Made by a program: the position numbers and the translations under genes
The notes under the pieces: model-generated
What the model saw: only the letters and a program-made list of their open reading frames with translations
Told to the model about the DNA's origin: nothing
Database searches by the model: none
Assembly: GCA_016195985.1 (NCBI GenBank)
Contig: JACPYP010000027.1
Coordinates: 1 to 47,322, forward strand
DNA length: 47,322 bases
Reading direction: 5' to 3'
DNA from: Acidobacteriota bacterium
GTDB lineage: Bacteria > Acidobacteriota > Holophagae > Holophagales > Holophagaceae
In this document: positions 8,594 to 17,165 of the stretch, one piece after another
How the letters are laid out: each line of letters begins with the position of its first letter
Numbering within the stretch: the first letter of the stretch is position 1

Positions 8594-9049
8594 CTACTCC
8601 CGGGCGCCCTTGCGGATGCGATCCATTTCGCGCTTCTGCTCCCGTTCCTTCAGGGCCTCGCGCTTGTCGCTGTGGGCCTTGCCTTCGGCCAGGGCCACCT
8701 TCACCTTCACCATGCCCTTCTCATTCAGGTAGATGGCCAGGGGGATAATGGTGAGGCCCTTGCGCACCACTTTGGCGGTGATCTTGGCGATCTCGGCCTT
8801 GTGCAGCAGGAGCTTGCGGGCGCGCAGGGGCTCGTGGTTGGCGTAGGTGCCGAACTCGTAGGGCGAGATGTGGGCCTGCTTGAGCCACAGCTCGCCCCCC
8901 ACAGCGTCCACATAGGCATCCTGCAGCTGGCCCAGGCCCGCGCGCAGGGCCTTCACTTCGGTGCCCAGCAGGGCGATGCCTGCCTCCCAGCTTTCCAGGA
9001 CGTGATAGTTGTGCAGGGCTTTGCGGTTGCGGACGAGATCCTCGGACAT
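8594..9049 (-). CDS. smpB: SsrA-binding protein SmpB
   Basis: 151 residues. It binds tmRNA and delivers it to stalled ribosomes for trans-translation. Signature segments are present: NRKALHNYHVLESWEAGIALLGTEVK, the GELWLKQAHISPYE region, and a basic C-terminal tail (KREALKEREQKREMDRIRKG) that enters the decoding centre. The start is the ATG at 9049, beginning MSEDLVRNRKA; upstream residues in the same frame do not resemble the family. It is divergent from the dedA-type gene with 46 bases between start codons. The tmRNA gene itself (ssrA) is not visible in this window. Confidence 0.96.
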   Translation of the reverse strand: MSEDLVRNRKALHNYHVLESWEAGIALLGTEVKALRAGLGQLQDAYVDAVGGELWLKQAHISPYEFGTYANHEPLRARKLLLHKAEIAKITAKVVRKGLTIIPLAIYLNEKGMVKVKVALAEGKAHSDKREALKEREQKREMDRIRKGARE

Positions 9050-9069
9050 GTTCCCAGTGTATCCGCCGT

Positions 9070-9075
9070 TAGACT
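9070..9075 (+). promoter_or_regulatory. Candidate -10 box TAGACT for DedA gene
   Basis: TAGACT ends 20 bases before the ATG at 9096. The same hexamer occurs 24 bases before dsbD and 18 bases before folD. No convincing -35 box is visible, so this is a motif-recurrence argument only. Confidence 0.3.
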
Positions 9076-9095
9076 TGTCCTTTTGGGATGGTCCG

Positions 9096-9752
9096 ATGCT
9101 GCACAAGATCCTCGCCCCGATCATCGCCTGGATGGTGGCCGTGATGGCCGCCATGGGGCCCCTGGGCGTCATGCTGCTCATGGCCATCGAGAGTGCCTGC
9201 ATCCCTCTGCCCAGCGAGGTGATCATGCCCTTCGCAGGCTTTCTCGCCTTCAAGGGCCAGCTCACCCTCTTCGGCCTGGGCGCGGGCAACCCCGTGGCCC
9301 AGATCTGGATCGCGGGCATTTTCGGGGCCCTGGGCTGCAACCTGGGCAGCATTCCGGCCTACGAGGTGGGCGCCTGGGGCGGACGCCGCGCCGTGGAGAA
9401 GTACGGCCGCTACATCTGGCTGCACACGGGCCACCTCGATCAGGCCCACCGTTTCTTCGAGCGTTTCGGCACCTGGGCCATCTTCATCGGCCGCCTGCTG
9501 CCCGTGGTGCGCACCTTCATCGCGCTGCCCGCGGGCATCGCCAAGATGGACCGCACCCGCTTCCACCTCTACACCTTCCTGGGCAGCCTGCCCTGGTGCC
9601 TGGCCCTGGCCTGGATCGGCTTCAAGTTGGGGGAGAAGTGGAACACGCTCGGCGTCTACTTCCACAAGCTGGATGCCGTCATCGGCGTGCTGCTGCTGGC
9701 GGGCGTGGCCTGGTTCGTCTACGACCATTTCAAGAACCGGGCCAAAGACTGA
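9096..9752 (+). CDS. DedA-family membrane protein
   Basis: 218 residues from ATG 9096 (GGGATGG upstream). Inner-membrane protein of the DedA/SNARE-associated family. E.IPLPSEVIMPFAGF near the N-terminus is the conserved acidic/Pro re-entrant motif. The central FGALGCNLGSIPAYEVGAWGGRRAVEKYG region and the R-rich RLLPVVRTFIALPAG motif are also family hallmarks. Members are implicated in membrane homeostasis and in recycling undecaprenyl phosphate and phospholipids (UptA/PopT work on relatives); the specific substrate here is not determinable. It converges on the histidine kinase gene with an 11-base gap. Confidence 0.93.
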   Translation: MLHKILAPIIAWMVAVMAAMGPLGVMLLMAIESACIPLPSEVIMPFAGFLAFKGQLTLFGLGAGNPVAQIWIAGIFGALGCNLGSIPAYEVGAWGGRRAVEKYGRYIWLHTGHLDQAHRFFERFGTWAIFIGRLLPVVRTFIALPAGIAKMDRTRFHLYTFLGSLPWCLALAWIGFKLGEKWNTLGVYFHKLDAVIGVLLLAGVAWFVYDHFKNRAKD

Positions 9753-9763
9753 CGGATCAGGCT

Positions 9764-11713
9764 TCAGGAAGGGCGGGCGTCCAGGAGCCCTTCAAGGCAC
9801 GTTTCAAGCTCCTTCATGCTGAAGGGCTTGGCCAGCAACCGCACCTTCGAGAAGGCGCGGGCCAGATCCTCTGAAGCCGCATCCACGCAGCCTGTGGCGA
9901 GAATCACGGGCACCCCGGGCAGGGCTTCTCGAAGGCGGGACAGGGTGGCCGGGCCGCCCATTCCGGGCATGTTCAGATCCAGGATCACCACCTGGGGAAG
10001 GTAGCCGGACTGGAGCAACTGCAGGCTCTGCTCGCCGGTGCGGGCCAGGCTCACGCGGTGGCCCAGACACTCGATGACCGGAGCCTGGGTAGCGAGGATC
10101 AGCTCGTCGTCATCCACCAGCAGGATGTCGAGGCTTCCCCCGGCTGGCGTCTTGGCAGGCGTCTGAGGGTCGGCGGGCGCGGCCGCGGCGCGAAGGAAGG
10201 CGGGGAACCGCAGCCGCACCTGGGTTCCCTGGCCCGGTTCGCTCTGGAGTTCCACCGTGCCCTGATGCGCCTTGACCGTGCTGTAGACGATGGAGAGCCC
10301 CAGCCCCGTGCCCTTTCCGACGGGCTTGGTGGTGAAGAAGGGATCCATGGCCTTCTCCATGACTTCCCGGGACATGCCGGTGCCGGTGTCTTCCACGTCG
10401 AGCTCGACGCAGTCCGGCGGGGCGTTCCGGGTGCGGAACGTCAGGCAGCCGCCTTGGGGCATGGCGTCGATGGCGTTGAGAGAAAGGTTCATGAGCGCAT
10501 GCACCAGGGCGGTCGCGTCGCCAAGGATGGGGTGCAGGTCTGGGTCCAGTTCGGAGGCGAAACGGATCTGGCCGAGGGTGGTCCGTTCCAGCAGCAGGAT
10601 TTCTTCATGGACCAGGATGTTCATGTCCACGGGTGCCGACTCGGCCAGGTTCTGGCGGGCGAAATCCAGCAGGCGGCGGACGACGCCCCCTCCCCGGATG
10701 CTGGCCTTGGTGATGATGGAGAAGGCGTGGTGGGCGGCCGTGTTCGGCGCTTGGATCTCCTGGTGCATGGAGGACATGCCCAGGATGGAAGCCAGCACGT
10801 TGTTTATCTCGTGGGCCACTCCGCCCGCCAGGCTGCCCAGGCTTTCCATCTTCTGCGACCGGTGGAGGATCCGCTCCAGCTGCAGGCGCTGTTCCTCGGC
10901 CGCTTTCAGGCTGCTGATGTCGAGATGGGATGCGACCAGGCAGGCAGACCCGGCTCCCTGGAGGCGCGTGAGGTGGATGCGAAACCAGCGCGGCCCCTTC
11001 TCCGGGGAGACGGGGCATTCGAGGACGAAGGCGGCCTGCTCGCCTCGCAGGATCGAGCGGAGCCCCTCGGCCATGGCCGGAAGCTGGCCGGCATCCAAGC
11101 CGATGGTGCGCCCACAGACGTCGAGGTAGTCGGTGCCGGCCCAGGGAAAGGCTGCGGGGCCTCCTTCCGCCCGGGCGGAATCACGCCAGGCCTGGTTGAC
11201 CTTCAGGATGCGGCCCTGCCCGTCGAGCACGGCCAGGATGTCGGGCAGGGTGTCGAGGATGCGGTCCGCGGACTGTTCGGAGGCCCGCAGGGCCGCCTGG
11301 GCTTTCATCCGTTCCGAAATGTCCCTGGAGTTGACCACGATGGCCTGGACAGATGGGTGATCGAGCAGGTTGACGGCCGCGGCCTCCATCCAGATCCAGG
11401 AGCCGTCCCTGCAGGCGTACCGGTATTCCACGCGCACGGGCGTGCCGGGCTGGCGCAGGCAGGACTGGAAGACCGCGGACACCGCCGGAGCGTCTTCGGG
11501 GTGGAAGAAATCGAAAGTGTTCCGGTTGGCCATCTCTTCCGGCGCGAAGCCGTGCAGGCGCTGGGCCGCAGGAGAGTTGTAGATGAGCCGCCCCTCCCGG
11601 TCCATCAGGCTGAGGATGTCGCAGGAATGGTCCAACAACGCGCGCACCCGTTCCGGAGACACGGCATCCAAAGCGGCTTCAGCCCGCCCGGCGGTTCCTC
11701 CTGATTCCGGCAT
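9764..11713 (-). CDS. Hybrid sensor histidine kinase, PAS-PAS-HisKA-HATPase-REC
   Basis: 649 residues. Domain order: PAS 1 (about 22-135, ending DISERMKAQ), PAS 2 (about 148-272), HisKA with GSLAGGVAHEINN (phospho-acceptor His301), HATPase_c with N box around N414 and the G boxes EDTGTGM (about 441-447) and GKGTGLGLS (about 467-474), then a REC domain with Asp pocket DDDE (534-537) and phospho-acceptor Asp579 (LDLNMPGMGG). No transmembrane segment or signal peptide, so it is a cytoplasmic sensor. The C-terminal REC indicates a phosphorelay or self-regulated kinase. It stands at the 3' end of a minus-strand run with its own candidate promoter; no cognate output regulator is adjacent. Confidence 0.93.
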   Translation of the reverse strand: MPESGGTAGRAEAALDAVSPERVRALLDHSCDILSLMDREGRLIYNSPAAQRLHGFAPEEMANRNTFDFFHPEDAPAVSAVFQSCLRQPGTPVRVEYRYACRDGSWIWMEAAAVNLLDHPSVQAIVVNSRDISERMKAQAALRASEQSADRILDTLPDILAVLDGQGRILKVNQAWRDSARAEGGPAAFPWAGTDYLDVCGRTIGLDAGQLPAMAEGLRSILRGEQAAFVLECPVSPEKGPRWFRIHLTRLQGAGSACLVASHLDISSLKAAEEQRLQLERILHRSQKMESLGSLAGGVAHEINNVLASILGMSSMHQEIQAPNTAAHHAFSIITKASIRGGGVVRRLLDFARQNLAESAPVDMNILVHEEILLLERTTLGQIRFASELDPDLHPILGDATALVHALMNLSLNAIDAMPQGGCLTFRTRNAPPDCVELDVEDTGTGMSREVMEKAMDPFFTTKPVGKGTGLGLSIVYSTVKAHQGTVELQSEPGQGTQVRLRFPAFLRAAAAPADPQTPAKTPAGGSLDILLVDDDELILATQAPVIECLGHRVSLARTGEQSLQLLQSGYLPQVVILDLNMPGMGGPATLSRLREALPGVPVILATGCVDAASEDLARAFSKVRLLAKPFSMKELETCLEGLLDARPS

Positions 11714-11733
11714 GGCCCACCCTCTGAGCCAAG

Positions 11734-11739
11734 ACTATA
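11734..11739 (-). promoter_or_regulatory. Candidate -10 box TATAGT for the histidine kinase gene
   Basis: On the minus strand TATAGT lies 20 bases upstream of the ATG at 11713, in the 81-base gap after the iminopeptidase gene. It matches five of six bases of the sigma-70 -10 consensus. No clear -35 box at the usual spacing. Confidence 0.35.
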
Positions 11740-11794
11740 GCCGCTGGATTGTCCCCCTGGGCCGGGATTTTGGCGTTGGGAATGGGCCCTGGTC

Positions 11795-12757
11795 TCACAG
11801 GGCGAGGCGGTCCGTGGCTGCCACCAGGGCCCGGGAAATGCCTGCGTCATAGGCGCTGTGCCCGGCGTCCGGAACGATGACCAGATCGGCCCCGGGCCAG
11901 GCCTTGGAGAGGGCCCAGGCGCTTTCGATGGGGCACACCATGTCGTAGCGGCCCTGGATGATGGCGCCGGGAATCCCCTTGAGCCGGTGCGCGTCCCGCA
12001 GCAGCTGAGCTTCCTCCATCCAGCCCTTGTTCAGGAAGTAGTGGCATTCGATGCGGGCGAAGGCGAGCGTCGTGGCCTCGTCGCCGTAGGAAGCGATGAA
12101 ATCGGGATCGGGAATCAGCTTGCTGGTGGCGCCCTCCCAGATGCTCCATGCTTTCGCGGCGGGCAGGTTCACGGCCGGATCCTCGCTCAGCAGGCGCTTG
12201 GCGTAGGCCCGCAGGAAGTCGCCCCGCTCGGCTTCGGGGATGGCGTCGCGGTAGGGTTCCCAGGCATCGGGGAAGATGCGGCTGGCGCCCTCCTGGTAGA
12301 GCCAGTCCACCTCGCGCTGGCGCAGGAGGAAGATGCCGCGGAGGATCAGCTCCGTCACGCGCTCCGGATGCTTCTCCGCGTAAGCGAGCCCCAGGGTGGC
12401 GCCCCAGGAGCCGCCGAAGACCTGCCACCGCTCGATCCCCAGGTGCAGGCGGATGCGTTCGATGTCGGCCACCAGCTCCCAGGTGCCGTTCTCCCGGACC
12501 TCCGCGTAGGGCGTGCTCTGGCCGCAGCCCCGCTGGTCGAAGAGGATGATGCGGTACTTCTCCGGATCGAAATAGCGCCGGTGCTTGGGGCTGGTGCCGC
12601 CGCCGGGGCCGCCGTGGAGGAAGATGACGGGCTTGCCCCCGGGGTTGCCGCTCTCCTCCACGTGGAGTTCGTGGAGATCCGACACCCTCAGGCGATGGAC
12701 CCGGTGGGGCTCGATGGCGGGATAGAGCCAGCTGAGGGGATCCTTGCGGAGCGGCAT
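11795..12757 (-). CDS. pip: Proline iminopeptidase (alpha/beta hydrolase)
   Basis: 320 residues, typical for the S33 family (about 310-320). It removes N-terminal proline from peptides in the cytoplasm. The oxyanion segment HGGPGGGTSPKHRRYFDP, then LFDQRGCGQSTP and the nucleophile elbow GGSWG (Ser117) are textbook for this enzyme. The remaining triad is likely Asp272 (GRYDMVCP) and His300 (AGHS). N-terminal residues YPAIEPH also match. The ATG is preceded by the EamA gene stop 9 bases earlier, so they are probably co-transcribed. Assignment is strong because the surrounding residues, not only the hydrolase motif, match. Confidence 0.95.
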   Translation of the reverse strand: MPLRKDPLSWLYPAIEPHRVHRLRVSDLHELHVEESGNPGGKPVIFLHGGPGGGTSPKHRRYFDPEKYRIILFDQRGCGQSTPYAEVRENGTWELVADIERIRLHLGIERWQVFGGSWGATLGLAYAEKHPERVTELILRGIFLLRQREVDWLYQEGASRIFPDAWEPYRDAIPEAERGDFLRAYAKRLLSEDPAVNLPAAKAWSIWEGATSKLIPDPDFIASYGDEATTLAFARIECHYFLNKGWMEEAQLLRDAHRLKGIPGAIIQGRYDMVCPIESAWALSKAWPGADLVIVPDAGHSAYDAGISRALVAATDRLAL

Positions 12758-12766
12758 GAAAGACTC

Positions 12767-13654
12767 CTACACGAAGAACAGCGCGGCGGCGCCGGCCAGG
12801 GCCAGCAGGGTGCCCAGAATGGCATGGCCGCCCACCTTTTCTTTGAACATGAAGTGGGACACGGGCAGCAGGATGACCGGCGACAGGGACATCAGCGTGG
12901 CTGCCACGCCCATGGAGGTGCGCGCGATGGCGACGAGGGAGAGCACCACGCCCAGCACCGGGCCGGTGACCGCGCCCAGGCCGATGAAGGCGGTGGCCCG
13001 GCCATCCCCCAGGGCGCCGAGGGTGCGGCGCATCTGGCCGCTGGCGGCGAAGTAGACCAGGAGCGCGGCCAGGCCCGCGGTGACCCGGATTAGGTTGGCG
13101 GAGATGGGAGGAAAGCCGCCCGCCAGGCCGAACTTGCTGAAGACCAGCCCGATGGATTGCCCCAGAGCCCCGCCCACGCCCAGCAGGATGCCGCGCCGGA
13201 GGTGGGGATGAGCTTCGCGTTCCCCGCCGTCCCAGACCACCCAGCCGATGCCGCCGAGGGTGACCGCCATGGCGGCCACCTTCGGAAGGCTCAGGTTCTG
13301 CCCCAGGAACAGCCAGGCCAGCACAGCGCTGAAGAGCGGAGAGAGGGTCATGAGCAGCATGGATAGCCGGGCGCCGAGAAGCACGAAAGCCTCGAAGAGC
13401 ACCGCATCGCCCAGGGCGAAGCCGATGAGCCCGGACACGCCCAGCCAGCCGAACCGCGCCGCGCCAGCGTGCAGGGGGAAAGGGCTCCCGTAGAAGAGGA
13501 GGTGCACCAGAACCAAGGTGCCCCAGGCCATGAGCAGGCGGCCGAGGTTCACGGAGGCCGAGCCCACGCGGCGGCCGGCCACGGTGAAGCACACAGAGTT
13601 CAACGACCAGCAGATGGCGGTGAGGAGGGCAGCGCTTTCGCCAAGGTAGGGCAA
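12767..13654 (-). CDS. EamA/DMT-superfamily transporter
   Basis: 295 residues with about ten hydrophobic helices in two EamA halves: the first from TAICWSLNSVCF to about 135, the second from RGILLGVGGALGQSIG to the C-terminus. The predicted role is efflux or exchange of a metabolite across the inner membrane; substrate unknown. The start is TTG at 13654 with GGAG about 6 bases upstream; the nearby ATG is out of frame. It sits between the CPBP protease and the iminopeptidase on the same strand. Confidence 0.88.
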   Translation of the reverse strand: MPYLGESAALLTAICWSLNSVCFTVAGRRVGSASVNLGRLLMAWGTLVLVHLLFYGSPFPLHAGAARFGWLGVSGLIGFALGDAVLFEAFVLLGARLSMLLMTLSPLFSAVLAWLFLGQNLSLPKVAAMAVTLGGIGWVVWDGGEREAHPHLRRGILLGVGGALGQSIGLVFSKFGLAGGFPPISANLIRVTAGLAALLVYFAASGQMRRTLGALGDGRATAFIGLGAVTGPVLGVVLSLVAIARTSMGVAATLMSLSPVILLPVSHFMFKEKVGGHAILGTLLALAGAAALFFV

Positions 13655-13728
13655 GTGGGCTCCGGGGGTTCCCCATCAAGGGGCGGGCATGGTCCAGTGT
13701 CGCAGCCGGAGATGCGCGTGTCCTCGTG

Positions 13729-14547
13729 TTACGAGGCTCGCCCGGGAAGATCTTGTGCCCGCAACAAACCCTGGTGTTCCGCCGTGGCCCGCTTCAGCGC
13801 AGCCAGCCCGGCTCCCAGCAGCAGAAAACCGAGAGCCCACATCCACGAGGGCTGGGGGCTGGTCCCAGACAGGTGGGGAATTCGGAACATGCGGATGAGC
13901 GGATCTGACAGATTGTTCAAGAAATGAGCGAAGACCGCCGGCCAGAGGGAGCCGGTTCGGACCGTGAGCCACCCGAGGAAGAGGCCCGCCAGCAGCGCGA
14001 TGGGGAGCTGCCAGGGGTTCATGTGGATGAGGGCGAACAGAAGGGTGGAGTAGAGGATCGCCTTGTGCGGTCCATAGCGCTGGAGGAAGCCCCCGAGGAT
14101 CAGTCCCCGGAACAGCAGTTCCTCCGACAGGGGCGCCCCGAGCACGATGCTGGGCCAACCCACGTCCTCGAAGAAGCGCTCGAACCAGGGGGGCGGAGGC
14201 AGGGTTTGGGCCATCCAGGCCTCCAAGCCGTTGCAGACGAGCATGAGCCCTGCGGTGGCGGGGAGCAGCAGGGGCCAGACGGGCCCGGGCACGGGCTGGC
14301 CGCGGAAGAAGGCGGTCCAGTCCTTCGCCCCGAAACGGCGGCAGACCCGCATCGTCAGGTAGGTGGCCCCGAGTTCGCCCAGCAGCGTGGTCCAGGAAGC
14401 CCAGTGGCGCAGCTTCAGGGCGCCCAGCACCCCGGCGGGAAGGGTGGTCAGGGCGCCGAACAAGAAGAAGAGGAGCAGGACGAGGAGGGCCTGGGCAAAG
14501 CCAGGATAGGGTTTCGCCGAGGGCGCGGACGGCTCCGGTGCGGTCAT
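13729..14547 (-). CDS. CPBP-family intramembrane metalloprotease
   Basis: 272 residues with about eight hydrophobic helices. The family's three motifs are visible: EELLFRG (paired glutamates plus Arg), FALIHMNPW (His) and FAHFLNN (His and Asn), which together form the CAAX protease/bacteriocin-processing (Abi/Rce1-like) active site. In bacteria these act on prenylated or membrane-bound peptides, bacteriocin immunity or membrane regulation; the substrate is not known. Starts at ATG 14547, 47 bases after the HemW stop, same strand. Confidence 0.92.
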   Translation of the reverse strand: MTAPEPSAPSAKPYPGFAQALLVLLLFFLFGALTTLPAGVLGALKLRHWASWTTLLGELGATYLTMRVCRRFGAKDWTAFFRGQPVPGPVWPLLLPATAGLMLVCNGLEAWMAQTLPPPPWFERFFEDVGWPSIVLGAPLSEELLFRGLILGGFLQRYGPHKAILYSTLLFALIHMNPWQLPIALLAGLFLGWLTVRTGSLWPAVFAHFLNNLSDPLIRMFRIPHLSGTSPQPSWMWALGFLLLGAGLAALKRATAEHQGLLRAQDLPGRAS

Positions 14548-14594
14548 GGGGGATCCTGTGGGGGGGGGAGGATTCCAGATTAGCGCCGCAGCCC

Positions 14595-15773
14595 TCAGAC
14601 GAACATCTGCAGAATGCCGTTGCTCAAGAGCATGCCGCGGCTGCTGAGGCGCACCCGGTCACCCTCCCACTGGACGAGACCCTCGGCGGCCAGGCCCCGC
14701 AGCCGGGTCTCCCAGGCATCGCAGAGGGGCCTGAGGTTCATCCGCTCGGCCTGTTCGCACAGGGCCCCCCAATGGATGCCGCGGTGCAGGCGCAGGCCCA
14801 GCAGGGGGATTTCCGAAAGCGATTCGGCGCCATCCAGTTCCTGGAGCTCCAACTCGCCGCGGCCCTCGGCCCAGGCCTGGATGACGCTACTTTCGGTCCA
14901 GCGGCAGGAGCCCAGATGGGAAGCGGCGCTGGGGCCCAGGCCCAGGTAGGGGCGGCGCTCCCAGTAGCGGGTGTTGTGGATGGATTCGCCGCCGGGCCGG
15001 GCGTAGTTGCTGATTTCGTAGGGCTGGAGGCCCAGGCGCGGGAGTTCGTCCTGAAGGGCCTCGAAGGCGTCGGCCACGTCATCTTCGGAAGGAAGGTGGA
15101 GACGGCCCGCGTCGATGTCGGCGCGCAGGGGACAGGCCTTGTCCAGATCCAGCAGGTAGATGCTGAGGTGTTCGAGCCCGGTGGCCGCCAGGGTGCGGGC
15201 GTCCTCCACCACTTTGGACAGCGATTGTCCAGGGATGCCCACCATGAGGTCGGCGCTGCGGCGGGCGAAGCCGGCGGCCCGGGCGAGATCGAGCGATTCC
15301 AGCGCCTGCGCGGCCCCGTGGATGCGGCCCAGGCGTGCCAGGAGGGCGTCGTCCAGGGCCTGCACGCCCAGGCTGACGCGGTCCCAGCCCAGGTCCCGCG
15401 CCAGGCCCAGCCAGCCTGCATCCACGGTGCCCGGGTTGGCCTCCAGGGTGGCTTCCACCAGGGGCGCCAGGTCAAAGGCATCGCGCACCGCGACGGAAAG
15501 GTCGGTCAATTCCGCGGCCGAAAGCAGGGATGGGGTGCCGCCGCCCAGGTAAAGGGTGTCCACGGGCGGGCGGCCCAGCTCGGCGCCCCAGTCCTTGACC
15601 TCCTGGACGAGCCGCCGGATGGTGTCGGGCTGAAGGCCGCGGTCCCGGGTGGTGGCGAAGGAACAATAAGTGCAGCGGTCCAGGCAGAAAGGGACATGGA
15701 GGTAGAGGCCGATGGGCGCGGCATGGGCCTCCCGCCGGAAGGAAGGCAGGTGGCGGCGAAGGTCAGGGTTCAA
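14595..15773 (-). CDS. hemW: HemW-type radical SAM protein (haem chaperone)
   Basis: 392 residues. The radical SAM cluster motif is Cys30-x3-Cys34-x2-Cys37 followed by Ser-Phe. The Phe, instead of the fourth Cys of HemN, marks HemW rather than true oxygen-independent coproporphyrinogen oxidase. YLGGGTPSLL (SAM-binding), SLGVQALDD and the IHNTRYWERRPYLGLGPSAAS region also fit. HemW is thought to deliver haem to respiratory proteins. The start is TTG at 15773, overlapping the end of the upstream gene by 11 bases and preceded by GGGTGGTGG. Initial annotation as coproporphyrinogen III oxidase would be a common mistake. Confidence 0.92.
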   Translation of the reverse strand: MNPDLRRHLPSFRREAHAAPIGLYLHVPFCLDRCTYCSFATTRDRGLQPDTIRRLVQEVKDWGAELGRPPVDTLYLGGGTPSLLSAAELTDLSVAVRDAFDLAPLVEATLEANPGTVDAGWLGLARDLGWDRVSLGVQALDDALLARLGRIHGAAQALESLDLARAAGFARRSADLMVGIPGQSLSKVVEDARTLAATGLEHLSIYLLDLDKACPLRADIDAGRLHLPSEDDVADAFEALQDELPRLGLQPYEISNYARPGGESIHNTRYWERRPYLGLGPSAASHLGSCRWTESSVIQAWAEGRGELELQELDGAESLSEIPLLGLRLHRGIHWGALCEQAERMNLRPLCDAWETRLRGLAAEGLVQWEGDRVRLSSRGMLLSNGILQMFV

Positions 15774-16503
15774 CCACCACCCGCTTCATGGCGTCGCGCA
15801 GTGCCTGCACTTCCCGGGGGAAGCGCCAGGGAACCTGAAAAGGCTCAGCGGCCTGATCCAAAGCCGCGTAGCGCTGCCGCATCCATTTCTGCTTCTCGGC
15901 GCCCAGGGGCTGGCCGGTGCCCAGGTGGCATTCCAGCAGCTCCAGGTTCTGATGGAGCCGGGCTGCCTGCGGGGTGTAGAGGAAGACGCTCAGCAGCAGG
16001 TGTCCCAGGGCCAGGCCCAGGAGGAGGAAGCCGCCCACCAGGGGGACCTTCGGGCCGGGCCCCAGGCCCAGGGCCAACCACCAGCCCAGCAAACCCATGA
16101 GGGCCACCGCGAGGACTGGCGCGGCGGGCATGAACCAGAGGCCATTGCCCCACAGGCAGTCGTGGATGAGCGATTCGGCCACGGCCTCCAGGCCGCGGCG
16201 GTTGCCGGCCGCGCGGGTCTTGGCCATGTGCCGGTCCAGCGCGTCCCAGGCCTCCTGCTGGGCGGGATTGAGCGTGGGCGCCAGACGCTTGCCGTCCAGC
16301 GTCCTCTTGGGACGGACCAGGACTTTCTGGACGGCCTTCTCGGGCTCCATGGCCGGAGGGGGCGGCGGCTCCAGGATTTCCGCGTCCGCAGGGGGCGGGG
16401 TGTTGGTGATGTGCCTCTGTCCGGCCGCGTCGCGCCAGTAGTAGGTGCGGGGCTGCGGCTGGCCGAGGAGGGCCAGGAGCGTCAGCCCGAGGGCGGCGAT
16501 CAC
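15763..16503 (-). CDS. DUF4124-like membrane protein
   Basis: 246 residues from GTG 16503. A short hydrophobic leader (IAALGLTLLALLGQ) precedes YYWRDAAGQRHITNTPPP, the pattern of the periplasmic DUF4124 domain. A Pro-rich linker follows, then a helical segment, two adjacent transmembrane helices (about 127-150 and 153-175) and a soluble C-terminal ~70 residues. The function is unknown. It overlaps the hemW start by 11 bases and begins 9 bases after gmhA stops, so it is translated within that operon. Confidence 0.75.
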   Translation of the reverse strand: MIAALGLTLLALLGQPQPRTYYWRDAAGQRHITNTPPPADAEILEPPPPPAMEPEKAVQKVLVRPKRTLDGKRLAPTLNPAQQEAWDALDRHMAKTRAAGNRRGLEAVAESLIHDCLWGNGLWFMPAAPVLAVALMGLLGWWLALGLGPGPKVPLVGGFLLLGLALGHLLLSVFLYTPQAARLHQNLELLECHLGTGQPLGAEKQKWMRQRYAALDQAAEPFQVPWRFPREVQALRDAMKRVVVEP

Positions 16504-16512
16504 CGGCAGGCC

Positions 16513-17076
16513 TTAGAAGTGGGCATCAAGGGCCTCGCACCAGAAGTGGTAGATCATCTGGTGGATTTCCTGGATGCGGGCCGTGACGGTGCTGGGCACC
16601 ACCAGGGCGTCGTCCATGAGCCCGGCCAGCTTCCCGCCGTCCCGGCCCAGGAGGCCGAGGGTGCGGACTCCCAATTCCTTGGCTGAGGCCGCGGCGCGGA
16701 TGACGTTGGGGCTGTTGCCGCTGGTGCTGATCCCGATGAGCAGGTCGCCGGGGCGGCCGAGGGCTTCCACCTGGCGGGAAAAGACCTGATCGAAGCCGTA
16801 GTCGTTGCCGATGGCGGTGAGGGCCGAGGTGTCCGTGGTGAGGGCGATGCCGGCGAGGGCCCTGCGCTCCTTGACGTAGCGCCCGCTGAGCTCGGCGGCC
16901 AGATGCTGGGCGTCCGCCGCGCTGCCGCCGTTGCCGCAGACCAGGATCCGCCCCCCGCGGCGCAGCCGCTCGGCCATGTCGTCGGCCTGGGCGACGATGC
17001 GGTCCATTTCCCGCCCGAAGAAGTCCTGCTTCAGCTGGATGGATGACTGGACATGCTGGAGGAGAATCTGTTTCAT
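16513..17076 (-). CDS. gmhA: Phosphoheptose isomerase (SIS domain)
   Basis: 187 residues, the usual length of GmhA (about 190). It converts sedoheptulose 7-phosphate to D-glycero-D-manno-heptose 7-phosphate, the first step of LPS inner-core heptose synthesis. The SIS fold is seen in [21 protein letters not shown] and [11 protein letters not shown] (phosphate loop). The C-terminal [15 protein letters not shown] matches GmhA over other SIS proteins (DiaA is a close relative). I start at ATG 17076 (TAGGGAC just upstream); a longer frame reaches 17166 without family resemblance. Divergent from the P460-like gene. Confidence 0.9.
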   Translation of the reverse strand: MKQILLQHVQSSIQLKQDFFGREMDRIVAQADDMAERLRRGGRILVCGNGGSAADAQHLAAELSGRYVKERRALAGIALTTDTSALTAIGNDYGFDQVFSRQVEALGRPGDLLIGISTSGNSPNVIRAAASAKELGVRTLGLLGRDGGKLAGLMDDALVVPSTVTARIQEIHQMIYHFWCEALDAHF

Positions 17077-17165
17077 GTCCCTAAATATGACAGGAATTCC
17101 ACTCCCCAGTTTTGATGGGGGCTGGCAGACTGCGGTAAGTATTGCCCCGACAGGTAAGGGACCCA

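Noticed and set aside
7841-9874. Very long plus-strand open frame (677 codons) over the MFS, smpB and DedA genes
   Set aside because: It is antisense or out of frame to three recognisable genes. Its composition is Gly/Gln/His-rich as expected from the complement of high-GC codons, and it has no family resemblance.
14595-15773. Oxygen-independent coproporphyrinogen III oxidase HemN
   Set aside because: The fourth Cys after the radical SAM triad is Phe and the N-terminal region is short, which fits HemW.
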